Notes under the pieces: model-generated
What the model saw: only the letters and a program-made list of their open reading frames with translations
What the model was told of the DNA's origin: nothing
Databases searched by the model: none
Part shown: positions 8,009 through 15,555 of the stretch, piece by piece
How positions within the stretch are numbered: the first letter of the stretch is position 1
Layout: every line of letters starts with the position of its first letter
Made by a program: the position numbers and the translations under genes
From: Bacteroidota bacterium
Lineage (GTDB): Bacteria > Bacteroidota > Bacteroidia > Flavobacteriales > Weeksellaceae
Assembly: GCA_023457935.1 (NCBI GenBank)
Contig: JAEXBA010000062.1
Span: 1 to 35,662 of the forward strand
Reading direction: 5' to 3'
Length of the DNA stretch: 35,662 nt

Positions 8009-8863
8009 CTAAGCGTTATTCAAATGATAATACGCCAGCATTTTGTAATACAGTTTCGCAGCTAAGAAAGCGGTTGGTTTTGAATAAGGTGAATCCATCA
8101 GTTCCACAATATCAAAAGCGACAACATTGCATTTTTCAAAAACTTTTTTCAGCAGTTCCAAAGTCGGATACCACTGAAGTCCGCCCGGTTCAGGCGTTCC
8201 GGTTGAAGGTGCAATTGAAGGATCAAAAGCATCCAGATCAATCGTGATGTACACATTTCCTGAAACTTTTTCCAGAACATCATCAATCCAGTTCCTGTTA
8301 TTTGCAATTTCATGTGCCCAGAAACACTGTCCTTCCGGAACATACTGCATTTCCTCAACATCACATGAACGGATGCCAACCTGAACCAGATTCAGTTTCT
8401 GCGAAGCTTCAAAAACCGCACAGGCATGATTGGAAGTTGAACCGTGAAAATCGGGACGCAAATCGGTATGAGCATCCAGCTGAAGAACCGTTAAATCCGG
8501 ATATTTTTCACCAAAAGCACGGATAGAGCCGATGGAAACCGAATGTTCACCACCAAAAAGCGTAAACAGTTTGCCTTCATTCTGCATCATTTCCTTGGTT
8601 TTGTTATAAACTGCTTCGGTCATTGCTTCCGGTGAAGCATTTTCAGAAATTTCTCCTGCCATCCATACGCCTTCAAGATAGGGTTCTGTACCGGTTTCGA
8701 TGTCGTAAAGTTCCATGTTCTCGGAAGCGTCAAGGAATAATTCCGGGCCTTTATCGGCGCCTTTTCCCCAGGTTGAAGTCCCGTCGTAAGGAACGGTTAC
8801 CAACATTACTTTTGAGTTCTCAAGCGTTGCATTCTCTTCGGGAATTCCGGCGTAGGTGTTCAT
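8009..8863 (-). CDS. speB: agmatinase (ureohydrolase family)
   Basis: A 284-residue arginase/agmatinase-family enzyme. The binuclear manganese site is complete: GGEHSVS, LQLDAHTDLR with its DAHTD ligands, HACAVF, and the DLDAFDPSIAP motif with both aspartates. Ureohydrolases of this length near a biosynthetic arginine decarboxylase normally hydrolyse agmatine to putrescine and urea, and the decarboxylase gene lies 3.5 kb away on the same strand. Arginase or another guanidino substrate is not excluded by sequence alone. It has its own promoter box (TATCTTTG) and a strong terminator, so it is monocistronic. Confidence 0.88.
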   Translation of the reverse strand: MNTYAGIPEENATLENSKVMLVTVPYDGTSTWGKGADKGPELFLDASENMELYDIETGTEPYLEGVWMAGEISENASPEAMTEAVYNKTKEMMQNEGKLFTLFGGEHSVSIGSIRAFGEKYPDLTVLQLDAHTDLRPDFHGSTSNHACAVFEASQKLNLVQVGIRSCDVEEMQYVPEGQCFWAHEIANNRNWIDDVLEKVSGNVYITIDLDAFDPSIAPSTGTPEPGGLQWYPTLELLKKVFEKCNVVAFDIVELMDSPYSKPTAFLAAKLYYKMLAYYHLNNA

Positions 8864-8897
8864 ATAAAATCAGATTTAGAATTTCATTTAAGTTGGG

Positions 8898-8905
8898 CAA
8901 AGATA
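8898..8905 (-). promoter_or_regulatory. -7 box of the agmatinase promoter
   Basis: The minus strand reads TATCTTTG, an exact TAnnTTTG match, 34 bases before the agmatinase ATG. The same octamer precedes lptB and lpxD in this window. Confidence 0.5.
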
Positions 8906-9004
8906 AATAAATTAACTGTCGTCAGAAAGGTTTGATTTCAGAACAGCTCATCTCACATATTTTAACTTTATTAAAAATCTTTTTCATTTTATTAAAACAA
9001 ATAT

Positions 9005-9012
9005 TATATTTG
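9005..9012 (+). promoter_or_regulatory. -7 box of the DUF2089 operon promoter
   Basis: TATATTTG, an exact match to TAnnTTTG, 20 bases before the ATG at 9033. The -33 region is only T-rich (TTTT), without a TTG. Confidence 0.6.
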
Positions 9013-9032
9013 TATCACTTAATACTATTTTA

Positions 9033-9302
9033 ATGAAACTTCCAATTTTCTGTCCGAGCTGTGAAAGTTCACTTAAAGTAAGCCAGATGAAATGCAGCGG
9101 TTGCGGAACTGAAGTGAACGGAATTTACGATTTGCCTTTATATCTGCAGCTGCCCCGGGAAGAGCAGGATTTTATTCTTGAGTTTTTCCTTTCAAGCGGA
9201 AGCATCAAGGAAATGGCCAAACAGGCAGGACTTTCCTACCCGACCATGCGGAATAAAATGGACGATCTGATTGAAAAAATCAACGCTTTAAAAAACAGAT
9301 AA
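9033..9302 (+). CDS. DUF2089-family zinc-ribbon/HTH protein
   Basis: An 89-residue protein with a four-cysteine zinc ribbon (C7, C10, C21, C24: CPSC and CSGC). A helix-turn-helix-like segment follows at about 55-85 (SIKEMAKQAGLSYPTMRNKM), matching the DUF2089 family. The fold suggests a small DNA-binding regulator, an inference because the family is not characterised. Its stop codon is one base from the ATG of the next gene, so it is translated in one operon with a membrane protein and a serine hydrolase. It may regulate its own operon. Confidence 0.82.
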   Translation: MKLPIFCPSCESSLKVSQMKCSGCGTEVNGIYDLPLYLQLPREEQDFILEFFLSSGSIKEMAKQAGLSYPTMRNKMDDLIEKINALKNR

Positions 9303-9303
9303 C

Positions 9304-9882
9304 ATGAATTTTAAAACTGTATTCAATCCTTTCTCAAAATTCTCCGAGCGAACCCTCTTGATTGCCGGACTCATCATTTTTATTGCCGGCGTCTTTATTG
9401 CGACGTACTGCGGCGTAGTATTCGACGGTGTTCTGGATGTTCATGTTTCGCAGTACAGCTTTATGCAGAATGCACTCATTTTGCTGATCAACACTGTATC
9501 GGTTTTTATACCGCTGTTTCTGCTCGGAAAAATAATCAACAAGAGAACCCGCGCAATAGATATTCTGAATACGTCACTGGTTTCGCGCCTTCCGTTACAT
9601 GTTCTGGGACTTTTCACAAACAATTCATCCATGGACACAGTGAACGAAAAAATCATCAAAAGTATTGACCAACCACAGAATATTGATTTTACAGTGACGG
9701 AAATGGCCATTCTCAGCGGATTCACAATTGCAGGTCTGCTGCTGCTAACTTACTTTATTATTCTGCTGGTCAACGGTTTCAGAACGGCAACCAACACCAA
9801 GAAATGGTATCATTTTTTACTTTTTGCGGTCACTGTGATTATTGCAGAAATTATTTCCAAATCTTTAGTTTATCACATCTAA
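9304..9882 (+). CDS. multi-pass membrane protein, Yip1-like
   Basis: A 192-residue integral membrane protein with about four or five hydrophobic segments (near 20-40, 55-75, 95-105, 135-157 and 165-190). The overall pattern recalls Yip1-type proteins, but I recognise no diagnostic motif. It starts one base after the stop of the DUF2089 regulator, and its stop is 11 bases before the serine hydrolase start. That makes it the middle gene of a three-gene operon. Its function is unknown; it may be the membrane target or partner of the other two. Confidence 0.75.
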   Translation: MNFKTVFNPFSKFSERTLLIAGLIIFIAGVFIATYCGVVFDGVLDVHVSQYSFMQNALILLINTVSVFIPLFLLGKIINKRTRAIDILNTSLVSRLPLHVLGLFTNNSSMDTVNEKIIKSIDQPQNIDFTVTEMAILSGFTIAGLLLLTYFIILLVNGFRTATNTKKWYHFLLFAVTVIIAEIISKSLVYHI

Positions 9883-9893
9883 ATATTCCAGTT

Positions 9894-11531
9894 ATGAAAA
9901 ACAGAATTTTCCTTTTTCTTTTTCAGATTTTCTTTGTTTCCGTTTTTGGTCAGAATATCGTTGGCTCATGGAAGGCCGAGCTTGACATCCAGGGAACAAA
10001 ACTTCCGCTGATTATCAATATTTCCAAAACGGCGGAACAATACTCAGCAACACTGGACAGCCCGATGCAGAATACAGCAGGAATTCCGGTTTCAAAGATT
10101 GAATTCCGTAACAATAAACTGGTTTTTGAATCCTCCGCAATCGGTTTACACTACAGCGGAACATTGGTTTCGGAACAGAAAATCGAAGGAAAGTTTTCAC
10201 AAAACGGCTTTGAAGCACCGCTTGTATTTTTTCCTTTAGACAACAAACCCGTAAAAACTCTGGGAAAACTGCCGGCTGATTATCAGCAGAACCTCATGAA
10301 AATTGGCGAATTCCTGACTTATCTTGAAAAAAACAACCTTGAAGCAGGAAAAATATCCATTTTCAAAGACGGAAAAGAAGTGTTTGAGAGAACATTTGGT
10401 GAGAATAATCTGCCTGGAAACAGTGCAGAAAACCGGTATTTTCAGATAGGTTCCATCACCAAGACAATGACGGCTGTGATGATTCACAAACTTGCCGAAG
10501 AAAGAAAAATCAGCTTAAACACCAAACTTTCATCTTATTTTCCACAGTTTCCGAATGCCGATAAAATCACGATCGAACAAATGCTGAACCATACTTCCGG
10601 CCTCGGTGATTATGTTGAAAATGAAAAAGAACTGAAATGGCTCACAAGATCCGCTTCGGAAAAAGAAATTATGGCGCATATGCTGACGCAGAAATCCGTT
10701 TTTCTGCCGGGGACTTCTACGAAATATTCCAATACAGCATATTATTTACTCACAAAAATACTTGAAAAAGAAACCGGCAAATCTTTTGCTGAAAACCTGA
10801 ATCAAATGATTCTGAAGCCAAATAAGATGCAGAATACATTTCCGGCAGAACTCAGTCCGAAGAATGTTTTTCCCGGTTATAGTTATGCAAACGGCTGGAC
10901 TGAAACGAAAGATTTTGATTTTAATAATGTCATCGGTGTCGGTGATATTGCAGCGGACCCCAAAGATCTGAACATCTTTATCAACCAGCTTTTTTCCGGA
11001 AAAATACTTCCACTGAATACTGTAGAAGACATCAAACCTCAAAGCGACAACCGTTTCGGACTGGGAATCGCAGCGGTACCTTTTTTCAGCAAAACGTTTT
11101 ACGGACACAGCGGTGGTACTTACGGCACAAATTCGCTGATGATTTACAGTGAAGAAGACAGAATTTCTCTTGCCTATTCCCTGAACGCTGACCGTATTGA
11201 TTCAAACCGTTTTGTAACCGGTATTTTGAGTCTGCTTTACGGTATTGATTATGAATTTCCGGTAGCCAATAACACCATCATTGCAGAAGAACAGCTGAAT
11301 CTTTATTCCGGAACATACACTTCTCCGCAAATGCCGTTGGAAATTAGAATTTTTGTGGAAAACGCAGCACTGTTCGCGCAGGGAACGGGGCAGCCATCTT
11401 TTCCCCTGAAATTTGTTGAAGGTGATACCTTTAAATTTGATCAGGCCAATCTTAAAATTACGTTCAGGCCAAAAGAAAACAAAATGGAGCTGACGCAAAA
11501 TGGCGTCAAATATGAATTCACCAGAAAATAA
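9894..11531 (+). CDS. secreted serine hydrolase, beta-lactamase class C/PBP4* fold
   Basis: A 545-residue exported protein with signal peptide 1-20 (ending VFGQ), a beta-rich N-terminal domain of about 95 residues, a serine beta-lactamase-like domain (about 130-440) and a C-terminal beta domain. The catalytic motifs are S187-I-T-K190 (GSITKTMTAV), Y278-S-N (KYSNTAY) and H405-S-G-G, the HxG equivalent of KTG. The family includes D-aminopeptidases, esterases and carboxypeptidase-like enzymes; the sequence does not show that it destroys antibiotics. I chose the ATG at 9894 over upstream in-frame codons because it gives the signal peptide and avoids overlap with the preceding gene. It is last in the DUF2089 operon. 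Confidence 0.88.
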   Translation: MKNRIFLFLFQIFFVSVFGQNIVGSWKAELDIQGTKLPLIINISKTAEQYSATLDSPMQNTAGIPVSKIEFRNNKLVFESSAIGLHYSGTLVSEQKIEGKFSQNGFEAPLVFFPLDNKPVKTLGKLPADYQQNLMKIGEFLTYLEKNNLEAGKISIFKDGKEVFERTFGENNLPGNSAENRYFQIGSITKTMTAVMIHKLAEERKISLNTKLSSYFPQFPNADKITIEQMLNHTSGLGDYVENEKELKWLTRSASEKEIMAHMLTQKSVFLPGTSTKYSNTAYYLLTKILEKETGKSFAENLNQMILKPNKMQNTFPAELSPKNVFPGYSYANGWTETKDFDFNNVIGVGDIAADPKDLNIFINQLFSGKILPLNTVEDIKPQSDNRFGLGIAAVPFFSKTFYGHSGGTYGTNSLMIYSEEDRISLAYSLNADRIDSNRFVTGILSLLYGIDYEFPVANNTIIAEEQLNLYSGTYTSPQMPLEIRIFVENAALFAQGTGQPSFPLKFVEGDTFKFDQANLKITFRPKENKMELTQNGVKYEFTRK

Positions 11532-11579
11532 TATACTTTTTAATCACCGGAAATACCGGCCACTCTTCTTTTTTTGGCG

Positions 11580-11587
11580 TAATTTTG
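11580..11587 (+). promoter_or_regulatory. -7 box of the HAD hydrolase promoter
   Basis: TAATTTTG, an exact TAnnTTTG match, 16 bases before the ATG at 11604. The 5' leader would be only about 10 bases. Confidence 0.55.
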
Positions 11588-11603
11588 CAGAAAACATTTC
11601 TGA

Positions 11604-12263
11604 ATGCCCTTAAAAGCTGTACTTTTCGACATGGATGGTGTAATTGTGGACACGGAACCGCTGCACCGGAAAGCGTACTACAAAATGTTTGAAGATTTCG
11701 GAATTGATGTGGACGATGAATTCTACTCCACTTTTACGGGTTCTTCGACGAAAAGTGTCTGCGAACGCCTGATTGAAAGGTTTCAGCTTGAAAACACGTG
11801 GGAAGATATTGCGGCGATTAAAAGAAATTATTTCAAACATTATTTTGATACTGATCCGGATTTTGATTTGATTCCGGGAGTGAAAGATTTGATTGTTCAT
11901 TATTTTGACAACAACATCAAACTCGTTTTGGCTTCCTCTGCACACATGAACACGATTAACTGGGTTTTTGAAAAGTTTAACCTTGAACAGTATTTCATTG
12001 CAAAAATCAGTGGTGCGGATCTGCGTGAATCCAAACCTCATCCGGAAATTTTTGAGCTTGCTGCGGAAATGTCCGGAGAACCGCGAAAAAACTGTCTGGT
12101 TATTGAAGATTCCACCAACGGAATTAAAGCAGCGAATGCAGCAGGGATTTTCTGTGCGGGTTATGCCAGTGAACATTCAGCGTTGCAGCATTATGAAACT
12201 GCAGATTTGCTTGTTTATGATTTTGAAGAACTTCAGGTGGAAAAAGTTTCAAAATATTTTTAA
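11604..12263 (+). CDS. HAD-superfamily hydrolase, beta-phosphoglucomutase-like
   Basis: A 219-residue haloacid dehalogenase hydrolase of the subclass with a helical cap. Motif I is FDMDGVIVDTEP (nucleophile D9, acid D11). Motif II is in LVLASSAH, motif III the lysine in ESKPHPEIFE, and motif IV VIEDSTNGIKAA. The pattern matches phosphatases and phosphoglucomutases acting on small sugar phosphates (PgmB, YqaB, 2-deoxyglucose-6-phosphatase). No particular substrate can be assigned. It has its own short-leader promoter and is convergent with the arginine decarboxylase gene. Confidence 0.9.
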   Translation: MPLKAVLFDMDGVIVDTEPLHRKAYYKMFEDFGIDVDDEFYSTFTGSSTKSVCERLIERFQLENTWEDIAAIKRNYFKHYFDTDPDFDLIPGVKDLIVHYFDNNIKLVLASSAHMNTINWVFEKFNLEQYFIAKISGADLRESKPHPEIFELAAEMSGEPRKNCLVIEDSTNGIKAANAAGIFCAGYASEHSALQHYETADLLVYDFEELQVEKVSKYF

Positions 12264-12264
12264 A

Positions 12265-12320
12265 CACCCCGTCAAAAATTTCTCCGAAATTTTCGCCACC
12301 CCTCTGAAAGAGGGGAATCC
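12265..12320 (+). repeat. double-hairpin intergenic element, probable dispersed repeat
   Basis: Two perfect hairpins lie in a row. AAAATTTC (12275-12282) pairs with GAAATTTT (12286-12293), and CCCCTCT (12299-12305) pairs with AGAGGGG (12309-12315). The frame CACCCCGTC ... GCCACCCCTC ... GAGGGGAATCC resembles a repeat I remember from many Flavobacterium and Chryseobacterium intergenic regions; this is recollection, not a search. It starts two bases after the HAD stop codon and may also act as its terminator. Confidence 0.6.
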
Positions 12321-12332
12321 AAAAACTCCAAC

Positions 12333-12366
12333 AAAAAAAAGCCACAAATCTTTGAATTCGTGGCTT
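12333..12366 (-). terminator. terminator of the arginine decarboxylase gene
   Basis: On the minus strand AGCCAC-type arms (12366-12360 with 12345-12340) close a loop of about 14 bases, and a run of eight T follows (12340-12333). It lies just downstream of the speA stop. Confidence 0.7.
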
Positions 12367-12372
12367 ATCAAT

Positions 12373-13764
12373 TTAATAACCTAAAAGTTTCAGAACTTCT
12401 TCCGGTTTCTGCTCTTCGCGGAAGACTTCGTAAGTGAAATTGCCTTCTTCGTCCTTATTGATGAGAATATGCTTTGGCTGCGGCATCAGACAGTGATGAA
12501 CACCACCGTAACCGCCAATGGTTTCCTGATAAGCTCCGGTATGGAAAAATCCGATATACAAAGGTTTTGTATCGCTGAAAACAGGCAAATAAATTGCGTT
12601 TGTATGCTGTTCGGAGTTGTAATAATCGTCGGAATCGCAGGTTAATCCGCCAAGGAAAACCCTTTCGTAAGTGTCGTCCCAACGGTTCAGCGGAAGCATG
12701 ATGAAGTGACGCGAAATCGCCCAGGTATCGGGTAAAGTAGTCATGAAAGAAGAATCAATCATGTTCCATTTTTCCCTGTCGTTCTGGCGTTTTTGGGAAA
12801 TAATTTTGTATAAATGTCCGCCGCTCTCTCCAACGGTGAAACTTCCGAATTCAGTATAAATATTCGGTTCCTCAACACCTTCCTCTTCACAGAATTTCTT
12901 GATTTGCGAAACGATTTCGTTCACCATATACTGATAATCGTAATCGAAATTCAGAGACGTTTTGATTGGAAAACCGCCACCGATATTCAGACAGTCCACT
13001 TCCGGAGCAATCTTTTTCAAACGTGCATAAACACGCAGACATTTGTACAGCTCGTTCCAGTAATAAGCGGTGTCCTTGATTCCGGTATTGATGAAAAAAT
13101 GCAGCATTTTCAGACGCGCATTCGGATGTTCCGCAATTTTTTGGGAATAATAAGGAATGATGTCTTTGTAACCGATTCCCAGTCTTGATGTATAAAATTC
13201 AAACTTCGGTTCTTCCTCGGAAGCGATTCGGATTCCGATGTCGAAAGTGGTATCAATACTTTCCGTGAGCTTATCCAGTTCGCGGTAATTGTCCAGAATC
13301 GGAGTAATATTTTCGAAGCCGTTATTGATGAGATCGGCAATTTTCTGAAGGTAATCATCCGTCTTGAAACCGTTGCAGATTACTTCAATGCTTTTGTCGT
13401 ATTTTCCTTCGTCGTACAGCGATTTCACGATATCCATATCGTAAGCCGACGAAGTTTCAATGGAAATATCATTTTTCAGCGCTTCATCCAGAACGAATTT
13501 GAAATGGCTTGATTTTGTACAGTAGCAGTAACGGTACCCTTTTTTGTACTCGTTTTTTTCAATGGCTTCCCTGAACCAACCTTTAGCACGCTGAATATTC
13601 ATTGAGATTTTCGGAAGATAATTGAATTTCAAAGGAGTTCCGAACTGTTCGACGACTTCCATCAGAGGAATGTCATGAAATTGAAGACTGTTTTCCGCCA
13701 CATTGAATTCCTCAGTTGGGAAATACAAAGTCTGGTCGATTAATTCAGAATACTTGATTTTCAT
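12373..13764 (-). CDS. speA: arginine decarboxylase (PLP, fold type III)
   Basis: A 463-residue alanine-racemase-fold decarboxylase. The PLP lysine is K84 in YCTKSSHFKFVL, the glycine loop reads NIGGGFPIKT, and a late cysteine lies in the CDSDDYY segment, as in ODC/ADC/DAPDC enzymes. It is much shorter than E. coli SpeA (658) but has the length and start I associate with the Bacteroidota form annotated as biosynthetic arginine decarboxylase. It should convert arginine to agmatine, the substrate of the agmatinase at 8.0-8.9 kb. Diaminopimelate or carboxynorspermidine decarboxylase is less likely. It has its own promoter and terminator. Confidence 0.87.
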   Translation of the reverse strand: MKIKYSELIDQTLYFPTEEFNVAENSLQFHDIPLMEVVEQFGTPLKFNYLPKISMNIQRAKGWFREAIEKNEYKKGYRYCYCTKSSHFKFVLDEALKNDISIETSSAYDMDIVKSLYDEGKYDKSIEVICNGFKTDDYLQKIADLINNGFENITPILDNYRELDKLTESIDTTFDIGIRIASEEEPKFEFYTSRLGIGYKDIIPYYSQKIAEHPNARLKMLHFFINTGIKDTAYYWNELYKCLRVYARLKKIAPEVDCLNIGGGFPIKTSLNFDYDYQYMVNEIVSQIKKFCEEEGVEEPNIYTEFGSFTVGESGGHLYKIISQKRQNDREKWNMIDSSFMTTLPDTWAISRHFIMLPLNRWDDTYERVFLGGLTCDSDDYYNSEQHTNAIYLPVFSDTKPLYIGFFHTGAYQETIGGYGGVHHCLMPQPKHILINKDEEGNFTYEVFREEQKPEEVLKLLGY

Positions 13765-13793
13765 CAGCGTATAAAAAGTTTAAAATTGAAATG

Positions 13794-13820
13794 CAAAAAT
13801 ACTTATTTAGGAAAGACAAA
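13794..13820 (-). promoter_or_regulatory. promoter of the arginine decarboxylase gene
   Basis: The minus strand has TTTG (13820-13817), a 15-base spacer and TATTTTTG (13801-13794). Both elements match the consensus, though the spacer is slightly short. The box ends 29 bases before the ATG. Confidence 0.6.
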
Positions 13821-13842
13821 ATCCATTTTGAATATGAATTTT

Positions 13843-14475
13843 TTAAAGATACTTTTCACCGATAAAAATCAGCAGATCGCCACCGGAATACGCAATCTCA
13901 ACTGAATCTTCAACAGCAAAATTACGGGTTCCGATTCGGGAATGAATATTGAGGGTTTCTCCGTTTAAAGACCAGTTCAAACCTTTCGTTAAAACGTTTT
14001 CTGCCGTTGGAAAAGGATACAGCGAAATCATTTTTCCTTTCACATTTTCCAAAACCAACTTTTTCGGTATAAAATAATAGGTTGCAAATTCATCATAAAA
14101 CTGAACATCCAGATCATCTTTAAAACTGAAAGCAGCCGTTAAGTTTCCGAGAAAATGATCCATTTCGCCACCACTTCCACCGTAAACGTCAACTTTTCCA
14201 GTTCCTTTTTCAATCAGAATTTCAAGGGCTTTTTCGAAATCGGTTTTTTCCTGATCCGGCGTGTGAATGAATTTTTCTGAATAAATATTTTCATCTGAAC
14301 CTGAATGCGAATCAAAATCACCGGATATGAAATCCAGTTTTTCCAAAGGGAAATTTTTCTGCTTTAAGTAGTGGAAAGCGCCGTCGGTACAGGCGATGGC
14401 TTCATAACCTTCCAAATCGGGAAGTTCTTTTGGAGCGTTTCCGTTGATGAATAATAATGCTTTTTTATTTCGCAC
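13843..14475 (-). CDS. thiamine pyrophosphokinase
   Basis: A 210-residue ThiN/TPK-family enzyme that transfers pyrophosphate from ATP to thiamine to make thiamine diphosphate. Family motifs are ACTDGAFHYL, FISGDFDS, DQEKTDFEKAL (the conserved D-x-x-K-T-D core) and YGGSGGEMDHFLGNL. A C-terminal beta domain carries the thiamine-binding region (GLNWSLNGETL). No ATG is available. I chose the GTG ending at 14475, which gives MRNKKALLFINGNAP; a TTG one codon upstream is the alternative. Neighbours are unrelated, so thiamine is probably salvaged by a gene set elsewhere. Confidence 0.9.
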   Translation of the reverse strand: MRNKKALLFINGNAPKELPDLEGYEAIACTDGAFHYLKQKNFPLEKLDFISGDFDSHSGSDENIYSEKFIHTPDQEKTDFEKALEILIEKGTGKVDVYGGSGGEMDHFLGNLTAAFSFKDDLDVQFYDEFATYYFIPKKLVLENVKGKMISLYPFPTAENVLTKGLNWSLNGETLNIHSRIGTRNFAVEDSVEIAYSGGDLLIFIGEKYL

Positions 14476-14497
14476 CAATTTTCTTATTATTTTAACT

Positions 14498-14715
14498 AAG
14501 ATTTTTACTCTGTTCTTTTGTCTTAAAACAAAAGAACCAAAAATTCAAGACTTGGATAAATTTTGCTAAAAATTTTAAAATCTTCCTAAAATTTCCAAAA
14601 CTCGCGCGAATCAATATTTGCCTTCGATTGCTGATTTTTGCCGCGCTCAAACAGTGGAAATTTTTTAACGGAACATTTCAAAATTTTCTTCACGCAAATT
14701 TCTCCTATGTCAACT
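14498..14715. repeat. non-coding AT-rich stretch with inverted repeat, probable dispersed element
   Basis: GTTCTTTTGT (14512-14521) and ACAAAAGAAC (14528-14537) form a perfect 10-bp inverted repeat around CTTAAA. A long AT-rich tail follows with runs such as ATTCAAGACTTGGATAAA and AAACTCGCGCGAATCA. No convincing gene lies here. The opening text closely resembles an intergenic sequence I remember recurring in Chryseobacterium-type genomes. This is recollection and needs a self-search of the genome. Confidence 0.55.
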
Positions 14716-14723
14716 TTCAATTT

Positions 14724-15296
14724 TCAACTCCTCTCAGACGGATTCCAGTATTCCTCATTTTCATTCTGAAGTTTGGAAACGTAGCGCGCCAAAACAAAAA
14801 GATAATCGGAAAGCCGGTTCAGGTATTTAATCAATTCCGGACGCACTTCTTCAGATTCATTAAGGAAAACCAAAGAACGTTCTGCTCTTCTGCAGACGGT
14901 TCTGGCTACATGAAGCGAAGTTGCCGCTTTGCCGCCACCAGGAAGAATGAAATACTGAAGCGGTTCTAGCGAGTCCTCCATTTTGTCCATCCAGTTTTCA
15001 AGTTCGCTGATTTCTGTTTCAGAAATAATCAGTGGAAGACGCGATTTCCCGTTTGCAAGCTGCATTTTATCCGCTGGAGTTGCCGCTTCGGAGCCGACCG
15101 TGAATAAATCAAACTGGATTTTTTTGAGCTGCTGCAGAACCTCATCATTTTCAATCTGGCTTTTTGCAACACCGATAAATGCGTTGAGTTCATCAATGGT
15201 ACCGTAAGAATCTACACGAGCTGAAGCTTTGGAAACTCTGGTTCCTCCGTAGAGTGCGGTTTCGCCTTTGTCACCGGTTTTGGTATAAATTTTCAT
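14724..15296 (-). CDS. cob(I)yrinic acid a,c-diamide adenosyltransferase (PduO type)
   Basis: A 190-residue PduO-type ATP:corrinoid adenosyltransferase. The N-terminal ATP-binding motif is KIYTKTGDKGETALYGG, followed by DSYGTIDELNAFIG. The C-terminal corrinoid/ATP motif is RTVCRRAERSLV, and NRLSDYLFVLARY completes the signature. It makes adenosylcobalamin, typically for methylmalonyl-CoA mutase; no cobalamin synthesis genes are in view, so salvage is likely. I chose the ATG at 15296. The longer open frame upstream runs through a GC-rich hairpin element and has no matching protein features. A near-consensus -7 box (GAAATTTG, one mismatch) lies at 15321-15328 on this strand. Confidence 0.93.
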   Translation of the reverse strand: MKIYTKTGDKGETALYGGTRVSKASARVDSYGTIDELNAFIGVAKSQIENDEVLQQLKKIQFDLFTVGSEAATPADKMQLANGKSRLPLIISETEISELENWMDKMEDSLEPLQYFILPGGGKAATSLHVARTVCRRAERSLVFLNESEEVRPELIKYLNRLSDYLFVLARYVSKLQNENEEYWNPSERS

Positions 15297-15369
15297 TTCT
15301 CTGATTTTTTCTGAATAATACAAATTTCGTAAAAAATAAATGAATGGCTTTGCTGACTGCTTTCTGCGT

Positions 15370-15521
15370 GAGGGCGTAGGCAACTGTTGGAGCTCTTTTC
15401 CAGTTGCGGCGGCTGCGCCGCCGCAACTGGAAAAAGCGACTTGCCGCAGACCGGCCTGAATGAGTGAGCGGTGCCGCGCGACGCAGGAGCGCGGCATAGC
15501 GAACGAATGAAGGACACGCCC
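15370..15521. repeat. GC-rich multi-hairpin intergenic element (REP-like)
   Basis: This non-coding block has an 18-bp perfect inverted repeat: arm 15396-15413 (TTTTCCAGTTGCGGCGGC), loop TGC, arm 15417-15434. A second hairpin pairs TGCCGCGC (15472-15479) with GCGCGGCA (15489-15496). The ends carry GGGCGT (15372-15377) and ACGCCC (15516-15521), so the whole block can close on itself. It is far more GC-rich than its AT-rich flanks and lies between a terminator and the adenosyltransferase promoter region. The layout is that of a REP/BIME-like mobile palindromic element. No transposase is present in the window. Confidence 0.7.
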
Positions 15522-15549
15522 AAAAAAAATCCCGACAAAACTGCCGGGA
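15522..15549 (-). terminator. terminator of the ABC-lipoprotein-cmoA-methyltransferase operon
   Basis: On the minus strand TCCCGGC (15549-15543) pairs with GTCGGGA (15536-15530), including one G-U pair, around a six-base loop. Eight T follow (15529-15522). It starts six bases past the last stop codon of the operon. Confidence 0.85.
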
Positions 15550-15555
15550 AATATT

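Noticed and set aside
11610..12176. 188-residue minus-strand open frame opposite the HAD hydrolase
   Set aside because: Entirely inside a gene with all four HAD motifs on the other strand.
14476..14723. possible TPP riboswitch upstream of thiamine pyrophosphokinase
   Set aside because: I could not find the conserved CUGAGA and ACCUGA-type cores on the minus strand.
14628..14969. 113-residue plus-strand open frame over the AT-rich stretch
   Set aside because: Its 3' half is antisense to the adenosyltransferase and its 5' half lies in probable repeat sequence; no promoter or domain.
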